Source: an uncultured Lachnospiraceae bacterium (GTDB lineage: Bacteria; Bacillota; Clostridia; Lachnospirales; Lachnospiraceae). From it: a stretch of 64,000 nt of DNA. Of this stretch, positions 27,349-34,572 are shown in pieces. Location: the NCBI GenBank assembly GCA_910585545.1, contig CAJUFN010000001.1, positions 248,001 to 312,000 of the forward strand, in the 5' to 3' direction. The notes beneath the pieces were generated by a model, which had not been told where the DNA came from, searched no databases, and worked only from the letters and a program-made list of their open reading frames with translations. Position 1 is the first letter of the stretch. Every line of letters starts with the position of its first letter. A program made the translations under genes and the position numbers.

Positions 27349-27999
27349 TTATACAAGCGTTTTCACAATCTCGATTCCAGAGCTTGTTCCAAGCCTCGTT
27401 GCTCCTGCCGCGATCATCTCTTCGGCGCTTTCTTTTGTTCTCACACCACCGGATGCCTTCACCCCCATCGCTTCTCCTACCGTCTTTCTCATCAGCGCCA
27501 CATCTTCTTTTGTCGCACCGCCAAAAGAAAATCCAGTGGATGTTTTTACAAAATCCGCTCCAGTATCCTTACAAATCTGACATACCTTCACCTTTTCTTC
27601 TTCCGTCAAAAGACAGGTCTCAATAATCACCTTTACTGCTGCTTTATGCCTTGTGGCGTCTACAACTTCCTGGATATCATGTTCTACATAATCCCAATCC
27701 TTGCTCTTGATCATTCCCACATGAACCACCATGTCCACTTCATCCGCGCCATTTGCGATGGCATCTTTCGTTTCCGCCACCTTTGCCGCAGTCGAAGCAG
27801 CACCAAGCGGGAAACCGATTACCGTACACACCTTCACCTGCGAGTCTGACAACAACTCTGCACAATACGGCACGAAACTTGAATTTACACATACGGATGC
27901 AAAGCCATACTCCATTGCTTCTTCACACAATACCTTTACCTGTTCTTTTGTCGCTTCCGGCTTTAAGATCGTATGATCGATCATTTTTGCTATATCCAT
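27349..27999 (-). CDS. deoC: Deoxyribose-phosphate aldolase
   Basis: 216 residues, normal family length. MIDHTILKPEATKEQVK, ASVCVNSSFVP, CTVIGFPLGA, EVDMVVHVGMIKS, KVIIETCLLTEEEK, the Schiff-base lysine in DFVKTSTGF and KASGGVRTKE are all diagnostic. It splits 2-deoxyribose-5-phosphate into acetaldehyde and glyceraldehyde-3-phosphate, the last step of deoxynucleoside breakdown. It is 5 bases from the HAD phosphatase gene, so the two are probably co-transcribed. Confidence 0.96.
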   Translation of the reverse strand: MDIAKMIDHTILKPEATKEQVKVLCEEAMEYGFASVCVNSSFVPYCAELLSDSQVKVCTVIGFPLGAASTAAKVAETKDAIANGADEVDMVVHVGMIKSKDWDYVEHDIQEVVDATRHKAAVKVIIETCLLTEEEKVKVCQICKDTGADFVKTSTGFSFGGATKEDVALMRKTVGEAMGVKASGGVRTKESAEEMIAAGATRLGTSSGIEIVKTLV

Positions 28000-28004
28000 G
28001 ACTT

Positions 28005-28814
28005 CTACCTTCTTTCCTTCTTTTTTAAAACTGCTTGATATAAATCTTTAATTGTATCAAACTGCCATTCTGCCTGATATGGCGTCTCTTCCATATCCTC
28101 TTTCCTGGCCTCTCCGGTAAATACAACCGCCGTATCCACTTGCGCATTGATTCCGCACGCGATATCCGTATACAGCCTGTCCCCTACCACGAGTACTTCT
28201 TCTTTTTTTGCATCCTTCACCTGTGAAAGACACGTTTCCACGATCATCGGGTTCGGCTTTCCAACATAGAAAGGCTCCCGTTCCACCGCCGCGCCTATCA
28301 TCCCGCAGATTGCCGCGCAGTCCGGCATAAAACCAAACTCGGTCGGACAACGAAGGTCCGCATTTGTCGCGATATATGCAACTTCCGGATTCACAAGATG
28401 CCTGCAGGCTTCCTTTACTTTTTCATACGTCAGCTCCTGATCAAACGCTACCAGAACCGCATCTACGTTTTCTTCACCCATCCCGGCTATCCGCATACCA
28501 TATTTTTCAATTTCTTCCACGAAAGACTTTGTTCCCAATACATACACTTTTTTATCTCTGAAATGTTGCTGCATATAAAGACAGGCGGCATATCCGGCAG
28601 TGATAAACTGATTTTCGCTGCTTTTTATGCCCATTCGCTTGAACTTTTCCACGTAATCCTTCTGACTTTTGGACGAATTATTCGTAATATAGAACGCAAA
28701 TCCACCGATGGATTCAATATAGGAAAGCAGCTCGCGAGTGCCTTCATATACGCGTTCATCGATGGATAGGGTTCCGTCAATGTCAAATAAAAATATCTTC
28801 TTATTTCTTAACAT
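28005..28814 (-). CDS. HAD-superfamily phosphatase, NagD/PNPase-like
   Basis: 269 residues. Motif I is FLFDIDGTLS, motif II is YITNNSSK, and motif IV is VVGDRLYTDIACG. The inserted C2 cap contains FITAGYAACLYMQ and YIATNADLRCPTE, which places it in the NagD/4-nitrophenylphosphatase group. These enzymes dephosphorylate small phosphoesters such as nucleotides or sugar phosphates. Its closeness to deoC hints at nucleotide or sugar-phosphate clearance, which is inference. Confidence 0.9.
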   Translation of the reverse strand: MLRNKKIFLFDIDGTLSIDERVYEGTRELLSYIESIGGFAFYITNNSSKSQKDYVEKFKRMGIKSSENQFITAGYAACLYMQQHFRDKKVYVLGTKSFVEEIEKYGMRIAGMGEENVDAVLVAFDQELTYEKVKEACRHLVNPEVAYIATNADLRCPTEFGFMPDCAAICGMIGAAVEREPFYVGKPNPMIVETCLSQVKDAKKEEVLVVGDRLYTDIACGINAQVDTAVVFTGEARKEDMEETPYQAEWQFDTIKDLYQAVLKKKERR

Positions 28815-28865
28815 CCGTATTCCCCTTTATTTTTCTTCTGCCATTATATAATTTTTACTGTCTGT

Positions 28866-30107
28866 TTACAATACAAATTGCCCGAGCATCTCTTCTAAAG
28901 CATCTGGATACTTCATTTTTCCAACATTGGAAACAGCTTTGATTTCTACCTGACCAATCGTCTGCCCATTCAACGTATAAGTCACCATTCCAATGACATC
29001 TCCCTTTTTCACCGGTGCTTTTAATGATTCCTTTAATGAAATTTTCTTTTCCACACCGGTAAGGTCTGCGCCAGACATATCCACGTAACGGAATCCGCTG
29101 CTCGTCACGCCCGTTACTTCTTTTTCTTTTCCTGCTGTCACAGGAACCTTCACTTCCTTTGGAAGCACTTCCGTATCCTCATATCTTTGACATTTTCCAA
29201 ATCCATAATTCATAAGAGCGATGGCATCCTTCACTCGCTGCTTGGAATCCGGAGCCGCCATAATCCCCGCAATCAACTCAATATCATTTTTCTTCGCTGT
29301 TGCCGACAAACAAAATTTTGCCAGGCTAGTCGAACCCGTTTTCAGTCCCGTCGCATATTCGTATTGCCTTAAAAATTTATTCGTATTGCTAAGGCCGAAT
29401 TCCGAAGTTCCTTTTCTCGTTGTATGCGTAATGTTTTCCATCCAGATGGTCGAATAATCGTGTACCTTAGGATATTTCGTAATCAATTCTCTTGACATGA
29501 GCGCAATATCATACGCGGTCGTCACATGACCATCTGTATCCAGTCCGTTACAGTTTTTGAAAGTTGTCTCCTTCATTCCAAGTCCCTTGGCTCTGGCATT
29601 CATCTGCTCCACAAACGCCTCTTCGGAGCCCGAAACATATTCAGCCATAGCCACACAGGCATCATTCGCACTGGCTACCGCAATACATTTTAACATCGTA
29701 TCTACCGTCTGTACCTCACCTGGCTCCAAAAACACCTGCGATCCGCCCATAGACGCCGCATACTCCGAAGTGGTCACCTCATCTTCCAGTTTGATCTTTC
29801 CTTCCTCTAACGCATCAAAGATCAAAAGCATCGTCATGACCTTGGTTACACTCGCCGGCGGAAGCTGTTTGTGTGCTTCTTTCTCATATAGAATCTGTCC
29901 GGTAGAGGCTTCCATCAACACCGCCGACTCTGCCGAGAGCGCCAGTGCATCTTTTGTTCCCTCTTCCGCATTTTCAGTTCCTTCTTCTGTTGTCTCCACC
30001 TCTTCTTCCGCTAATATGTATGAACCAATCGGCGCTGCATATATGGTCTGTGTTCCCAATAACAATACACATAAAATAGCAGCAAGCATCTTCCTTGTAA
30101 ACTTCAT
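28866..30107 (-). CDS. D-alanyl-D-alanine carboxypeptidase (DacA/PBP5 family)
   Basis: 413 residues from the ATG at 30107, which is 5 bases past a GGAGG site; an upstream in-frame ATG at 30119 overlaps that site. A signal peptide (MLAAILCVLLLGTQTIYA) is followed by an acidic Glu/Thr stretch and the transpeptidase-fold motifs SVTK, SAN and KTGSTSLAKFC. A PBP5_C-like beta domain is at the end. It removes the terminal D-Ala of peptidoglycan stem peptides. It is the second such gene in the window and is not a close copy of the one at 23373. Confidence 0.92.
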   Translation of the reverse strand: MKFTRKMLAAILCVLLLGTQTIYAAPIGSYILAEEEVETTEEGTENAEEGTKDALALSAESAVLMEASTGQILYEKEAHKQLPPASVTKVMTMLLIFDALEEGKIKLEDEVTTSEYAASMGGSQVFLEPGEVQTVDTMLKCIAVASANDACVAMAEYVSGSEEAFVEQMNARAKGLGMKETTFKNCNGLDTDGHVTTAYDIALMSRELITKYPKVHDYSTIWMENITHTTRKGTSEFGLSNTNKFLRQYEYATGLKTGSTSLAKFCLSATAKKNDIELIAGIMAAPDSKQRVKDAIALMNYGFGKCQRYEDTEVLPKEVKVPVTAGKEKEVTGVTSSGFRYVDMSGADLTGVEKKISLKESLKAPVKKGDVIGMVTYTLNGQTIGQVEIKAVSNVGKMKYPDALEEMLGQFVL

Positions 30108-30189
30108 GGATTCCTCCATATAAAATTCGATTATTACATTATAATGAAAAAAGAAAAAAAGTATGCCTGTCTCAAATAATTTTATCCCA

Positions 30190-31290
30190 TTATAATCGAC
30201 TCAGCTTTTCTCCTCGTTCTAAGACCTCCGCCCATTGTCTTTCCCTTAGCAACTCTGGTTTTTTCATTTTTTCCAATCTGTTAAAATTCATTTTCAACTC
30301 TTTCTGTGCGATTACCGCTGCCTCATACAAAGAAAGTATCTCCTCCGTTGTCTGCGACATCACATTCTGATAATTGCCAAATGTATGATCGTGATCAAAC
30401 AAAGGGCAGTACCCTATTATTTTCCCACTGATATTTTCCATCAAAAATCCCCAATTTTGTTCATGTCTATCATGATTGTTCAAAATATAATCCGCAATCT
30501 GCATCTCTAAATAGGCTTTTGGATTCAATTTTTCAGCTTCTTTATATGCGTTCATTCCATACGATTCACAAAACATTTTAAATTCTTCAAATGTAACCAT
30601 TGAGATGTTTTCCGACGTAAAAAGCTTTGAATTTACAATCCTTTCTCCCACGCCTTCTATCCATCCACGTCTTTCTTCCGATAAATAAGCTGCAATTTCA
30701 TCTTCCCTCGAAATTTCATAATGAATATGATCAATCTGAAGCGCAGTCAAAATCTCATCTGCAGGTATCTCATATTTTCCCACTTTATGAAGGAACAAAT
30801 TTTCTCCTTGCCGAATCCATCCCTTAGCGCTGGCTCCCAACGTAGTCAGTTCCGGTGTGTGAATATTTTTTTGTTCTTTTACTTCCTCCTGATGATAAGT
30901 TGTTCTTCCCGACAAAGAAATTTCCGTAACAAATAAAGAAAGAGGGTTTTGAAACAAATTGACTTCTTCCCATGTTTTTTCATCCCCCTCCTGACGGATC
31001 CAGTACGAATCTTCCAGACTAAGACCTCGACAGGCTTTACATACTGCATAGCGATTGTTCTGCGACAGACGCATTGCATTCAAAATTTCTTTTGCATAAC
31101 TTCGCCCTATTGACAACGTGCGGTTTGATGCCCATTCTACAAATTCAACAAAGGTAATATCTTTTTTGCGTAGTGCAAACGGTAATCTGTCAAAATCCAG
31201 AATTTTACAGACTCCATTATCTTGTATGCTTAATAAAGGTTTGTTTTTTAATAGCAGCAACATTTTTTCCAAGTCCTTTCTGATCTCCAT
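30190..31290 (-). CDS. HipA-like kinase-domain protein of unknown function
   Basis: 366 residues. The C-terminal half shows ADYILNNHDRHEQNWGFLME (HDRHEQN at 273-279), the catalytic-loop pattern of HipA-type Ser/Thr kinases, and LFDHDHTFGN (298-306) at the metal-binding position. Upstream are KGWI and FLHKVG near 156-170, which could supply the ATP-binding lysine. The N-terminal 130 residues are not recognised. No HipB-like helix-turn-helix partner is intact next to it, only a short open fragment (31290-31379) whose TAA overlaps this ATG. A palindromic promoter lies upstream. Substrate unknown. Confidence 0.7.
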   Translation of the reverse strand: MEIRKDLEKMLLLLKNKPLLSIQDNGVCKILDFDRLPFALRKKDITFVEFVEWASNRTLSIGRSYAKEILNAMRLSQNNRYAVCKACRGLSLEDSYWIRQEGDEKTWEEVNLFQNPLSLFVTEISLSGRTTYHQEEVKEQKNIHTPELTTLGASAKGWIRQGENLFLHKVGKYEIPADEILTALQIDHIHYEISREDEIAAYLSEERRGWIEGVGERIVNSKLFTSENISMVTFEEFKMFCESYGMNAYKEAEKLNPKAYLEMQIADYILNNHDRHEQNWGFLMENISGKIIGYCPLFDHDHTFGNYQNVMSQTTEEILSLYEAAVIAQKELKMNFNRLEKMKKPELLRERQWAEVLERGEKLSRL

Positions 31291-31379
31291 TACGAAGCTA
31301 CCGTTATCTTCTCTACAATCAGGTTATCTTGTGAGGCCTTATATTTCGTGCGGATCAACCATTCAAATGCATCATAAAT
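31290..31379 (-). pseudogene. Possible remnant reading frame coupled to the HipA-like gene
   Basis: A 29-codon open stretch without a usual start codon (it begins after a TAG at 31380-31382) reads into a TAA that overlaps the kinase-gene ATG as TAATG. Such a join is typical of coupled genes, so this may be the tail of a lost upstream partner gene. It may also be chance; the fragment is too short to identify. Confidence 0.3.
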
Positions 31380-31384
31380 CTATT

Positions 31385-31415
31385 GTATAGTATACTATAC
31401 TGCATTACAAAAACA
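31385..31415 (-). promoter_or_regulatory. Promoter of the HipA-like gene with a 16-bp palindrome over the -10 region
   Basis: GTATAGTATACTATAC (31385-31400) is a perfect 16-bp palindrome. It includes TATACT/TATAGT -10 candidates, with a TTGTTT -35-like hexamer about 16 bases upstream on the minus strand. A palindrome at this place looks like an operator for a dimeric repressor. Confidence 0.5.
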
Positions 31416-31442
31416 ACTAAGATATTATAAAAGCCATATCTT

Positions 31443-32462
31443 TCAAATCCTCTCAAGTAAGATTTCTACCCGTCCGCCGCATACAGAACCTTCTTTCGCG
31501 GCATCTTCCGTCGATAAATCTACCCAAAACCTTCTTTTTATACATTTTTTACAGAGTGCACTCTGCATTTTACAGAGTGCACTCTGTTCTAAGAGTCCTC
31601 CTCCTATCGTTCCATACACTTTTCCACCCGAAAATACAAGCATTTTTGTTCCTATTTCTCTTGGCGCCGACCCATCGCGCCTGATAATCGTTGCCAGAAC
31701 TCCTTCCTGCTTCTTATCTTCTATTTCATAAAATGCATCCGGGATCTCTGTCAGCACGAGTCCTTTATTCTTCTTAGCAATGATTTCCGCCAGAATCGAC
31801 ACCGCAATCTCTTCCGGGGTATGCGCTGCGATATCCAAACCAATCGGGGTATGAATGTCTTTTAGCTTCCAGGTTTCGTAACCTTCCCCTTCTAATTCTT
31901 CCAAAAGCTTTGTTACACGCCTTTTACTTCCCATCATCCCTGCATAGACATACATCTTATCCATAATTCGAGCAAGACATTTTTTATCATAGGCATGTCC
32001 TCTTGTCACAACCACATAATATGTGCCTGCACGTTCCGGCAGCTTCACGAGTGCCTCTTCCATATCTGCACAAATCACTTCATTCGCCCCCGCTATTCTT
32101 GCCTGCATGGCGAATTCTTCTCTATCTTCCATTACCACGATGTAAAACCCTAATAGTTTCGCCATTTTCACAAGCGCAAGTCCGACATGCCCCGCCCCGC
32201 AGATAACGAGCCTTTTCACGCTTCCAATCCACTCATAATAAATCTCTTCTCCGTGAAATTCCATGCATCCTTTGCCCCGAAGCCTTCTTAATTCCTCATA
32301 ATTTCCAGCCAAAACACCATTCTCATGGCTCATATAACAAATATTCTCTATATCTGCCAACAACGTTTCTCCGGCATGCTCACCTCCTATGACTGTGACA
32401 TGCAGCAGTTCTTTTTCTTGTGATTGTTCTAATAATGTGTCCAAAAATCGTTTATCCTGCAT
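31443..32462 (-). CDS. XdhC/CoxI-family maturation factor for the molybdenum hydroxylase
   Basis: 339 residues from the ATG at 32462, which follows a GAGGAA site inside the end of yqeC. The Rossmann part comes first (LVICGAGHVGLALVKMAKLL near residues 87-106, MGSKRR, HTPIGLDIAAHTPEEIAVSI). The XdhC_CoxI part comes last (ATIIRRDGSAPREIGTKML, YGTIGGGLLEQ). This order is the reverse of classical XdhC. Family members bind molybdenum cofactor and deliver it, often sulfurated, to xanthine dehydrogenase-like enzymes. A seven-residue duplication (QSALCKM, then QSALCKK) follows the GGG motif. It is last in the hydroxylase operon. Confidence 0.88.
   Translation of the reverse strand: MQDKRFLDTLLEQSQEKELLHVTVIGGEHAGETLLADIENICYMSHENGVLAGNYEELRRLRGKGCMEFHGEEIYYEWIGSVKRLVICGAGHVGLALVKMAKLLGFYIVVMEDREEFAMQARIAGANEVICADMEEALVKLPERAGTYYVVVTRGHAYDKKCLARIMDKMYVYAGMMGSKRRVTKLLEELEGEGYETWKLKDIHTPIGLDIAAHTPEEIAVSILAEIIAKKNKGLVLTEIPDAFYEIEDKKQEGVLATIIRRDGSAPREIGTKMLVFSGGKVYGTIGGGLLEQSALCKMQSALCKKCIKRRFWVDLSTEDAAKEGSVCGGRVEILLERI
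31552..31586. repeat. Tandem 14-bp palindromes inside the XdhC-like gene
   Basis: CAGAGTGCACTCTG occurs at 31552-31565 and again at 31573-31586. The spacing of 21 bases equals seven codons and keeps the frame, encoding two near-identical heptapeptides. Confidence 0.8.
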
Positions 32463-32466
32463 CAAA

Positions 32467-33213
32467 TCATTCCTCTTCATATAAAAATAAAGCCTTCTCG
32501 TGTCCAAAAGCTTCTAACAACTCCAAAATCGCCCCTTTCGGGCATTGACTCAACATATAATAGCCTTTTCCATGCCTTCCTTTTCCGATTCCGCCTTCCT
32601 GGAACCAGATTTTTTGCAAATCTTCAAATGCAATATCATCCGTCACTCTTTTTCTCAAGAATTCCGCCAGCTCTTTTGCACGATATGCCACCTGTTCTAT
32701 ACGCTTTCCAACTGCACGATATCCGAGCAGCATCACGGTTGCATCGGTTTCTTGCGGGACAACCGGTTCATGCGCCGCCGGAATCTTTACCGGATATTTT
32801 TTTGCACCATCCGCTTCCACAAGTACGACGTCTGATATTTGCTTCAAAAATACATAGGTTTCCCCAGGCATTCCCTCTATCTTTCCCTGATGTTTTGCAT
32901 CCGTACAAGTTTTTCCAATCGTCAGGATCCTCTCTTGCCACAATCGTTTTTCAAGCGCATTTTGTTCTCCTATGTTACTGATAAATCCTTCTTTCCACTC
33001 AACGAATCCTTCTTTTGGCTTTTGCATATGCGTCGTAGTGGTGACAATTACTTTTTTTCCTCGTTTTTCCCATTCCCTCGCCATCTGATAGATAAGTGTG
33101 GTCTTTCCGCCTGCCCCGACAAAAGCAAGCATTCCGCTAAACTCTTCTCCCAGTTCAAACGCTTGCACGGCTTCTTCATATTTTTTGCCTTTTTCTACAT
33201 CCCAGATGTACAT
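32467..33213 (-). CDS. yqeC: Selenium-dependent hydroxylase accessory protein YqeC
   Basis: 248 residues from the ATG at 33213; the frame extends to a TTG at 33264 but without a good ribosome site. A P-loop-like FVGAGGKTTLIYQMA, VIVTTTTHMQKP, VVLVEADGAKKYPVKIPA and AHEPVVP match the YqeC family found only with selenium-dependent molybdenum hydroxylases. It is thought to be a nucleotide-binding maturation factor; its exact reaction is not known. Start and stop overlap both neighbours, indicating tight coupling. Confidence 0.9.
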   Translation of the reverse strand: MYIWDVEKGKKYEEAVQAFELGEEFSGMLAFVGAGGKTTLIYQMAREWEKRGKKVIVTTTTHMQKPKEGFVEWKEGFISNIGEQNALEKRLWQERILTIGKTCTDAKHQGKIEGMPGETYVFLKQISDVVLVEADGAKKYPVKIPAAHEPVVPQETDATVMLLGYRAVGKRIEQVAYRAKELAEFLRKRVTDDIAFEDLQKIWFQEGGIGKGRHGKGYYMLSQCPKGAILELLEAFGHEKALFLYEEE

Positions 33214-34565
33214 ATCTGTTCTTCCCATTCCTTGATTACTTTCATAACACTTTCTGCAATACAATGTGCCTTATCCGATATCTGCCAGCAATACTTTACT
33301 TCTTCTCTTCTAGGGTCTATATCAATAATCTTTAGCCCTTTGTTTACCACATAGCCTGGCCGAATCGCGCCTCGCAAGAATCCATCCATCGTCGCCCTTA
33401 CCGGAACTTCATCGATATAAGCAATAATTTCTTCCTTTCTCACAGGCTCACCAACTACTTTTTCATAACAGATAACTCCATCTGCCGGCGCATGGATTAC
33501 ACGTTCTTTGCTGTAACCGCATATCACACCCGGCACGCCTGTATTGGGTAATGCTCTTCCTTCATAATAAATCTTCCCCAAAGAATCGCCTCGCATAGTC
33601 TCTATCACTGCTGTCACATCCACGCCTGCTTCGAACCCCGGTCCAAGTCCAATGGTAAGAGGCGCCATATCAAGCGTTGTACCCAAGTTCCTCTTCGCAA
33701 GTATGCCATCTACTACAATCTGCGGAAAAAGCGTTTCTATCCATTTCCCTTGCGCATCCACACACACCGGAATCTTTTCCATTTTCCAGGCCTCTTGCAT
33801 CTCTTCTTCCGACTGTACCCTCACAGCTTCCATCCCTTCCACGATTGTCTTCCCTTCATAAATACACTCGCAAAAAGCCACATGTCTTCGAATACATGCC
33901 GGCGCTTCTGTTTCCAATACAAGCACCCGGTATCCTTCTTTTTTTAAATGATAAATCGTTCCGCTTGCCAGATCTCCGCCGCCGCGCACGATTACCAAAG
34001 GCGCCATATCCAAATCTTCTAATTCCTTTTCTGATACTTCACACATCCACACATCCTCCAAATGCTTTCTCACCACACATTTTCCCCCGCAGTCCCCTTC
34101 CAAAGCATATAATTCTTCCAGATATTTTTTCCGGAACAAAACCGGATTGCCTAGCATCCGTCCGTTTCCCGGACATCCAATCCCGTTATGAGATGTTATA
34201 AAGCCCTCTATCAACCTGAAAAGGCTATCTGTTCTCATATATGGCTGGTCACACACCGAAAACATGACTATATCTTCCTCTTTCATCTTTTCTTTAATCT
34301 CGTCTATTGCAAGTTTAATCGAATAGGAAATGCCATATTGGGGATAAGGATTATATATTCCTTCTGCATCGTTTTTTATTCTCTCTAAAAGCTCTTTATA
34401 TTGGCTTACCATATAAATCTTCGTCTCACAACCAGAGAAGCTAATTGCGCGCATTCTTTCGATTGTGCGCTCATACATCGCTTTTTGCCCTATCCGAAAA
34501 AAAAGTTTGTTATAACCAAAACGGCTGCTGTTACCAGCAGCCAGTATTATCATAAATAATTTCAT
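33195..34565 (-). CDS. Fused molybdopterin cytidylyltransferase-like (MocA) and YqeB selenium-Mo cofactor protein
   Basis: 456 residues. Residues 1-190 are a MobA/MocA-type nucleotidyltransferase (LAAGNSSRFGYNKL at 8-21, FSVCDQPYM, GNPVLFRKKY), expected to make the cytosine dinucleotide form of the molybdenum cofactor. Residues about 195-456 match the YqeB/EF2563 family (VIVRGGGDLASGTIYHLKK, GPGFEAGVDVTAVIETMRG, ALPNTGVPGV, ADGVI), the marker of selenium-dependent molybdenum hydroxylases. In many genomes these are two genes. The fusion implies that cofactor nucleotide loading and selenium or sulfur insertion act together. Confidence 0.88.
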   Translation of the reverse strand: MKLFMIILAAGNSSRFGYNKLFFRIGQKAMYERTIERMRAISFSGCETKIYMVSQYKELLERIKNDAEGIYNPYPQYGISYSIKLAIDEIKEKMKEEDIVMFSVCDQPYMRTDSLFRLIEGFITSHNGIGCPGNGRMLGNPVLFRKKYLEELYALEGDCGGKCVVRKHLEDVWMCEVSEKELEDLDMAPLVIVRGGGDLASGTIYHLKKEGYRVLVLETEAPACIRRHVAFCECIYEGKTIVEGMEAVRVQSEEEMQEAWKMEKIPVCVDAQGKWIETLFPQIVVDGILAKRNLGTTLDMAPLTIGLGPGFEAGVDVTAVIETMRGDSLGKIYYEGRALPNTGVPGVICGYSKERVIHAPADGVICYEKVVGEPVRKEEIIAYIDEVPVRATMDGFLRGAIRPGYVVNKGLKIIDIDPRREEVKYCWQISDKAHCIAESVMKVIKEWEEQICTSGM

Positions 34566-34572
34566 TTTTCTT

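Noticed and set aside
29557..30123. 188-codon plus-strand frame opposite the second carboxypeptidase
   Set aside because: Antisense shadow of a gene with all penicillin-binding motifs.
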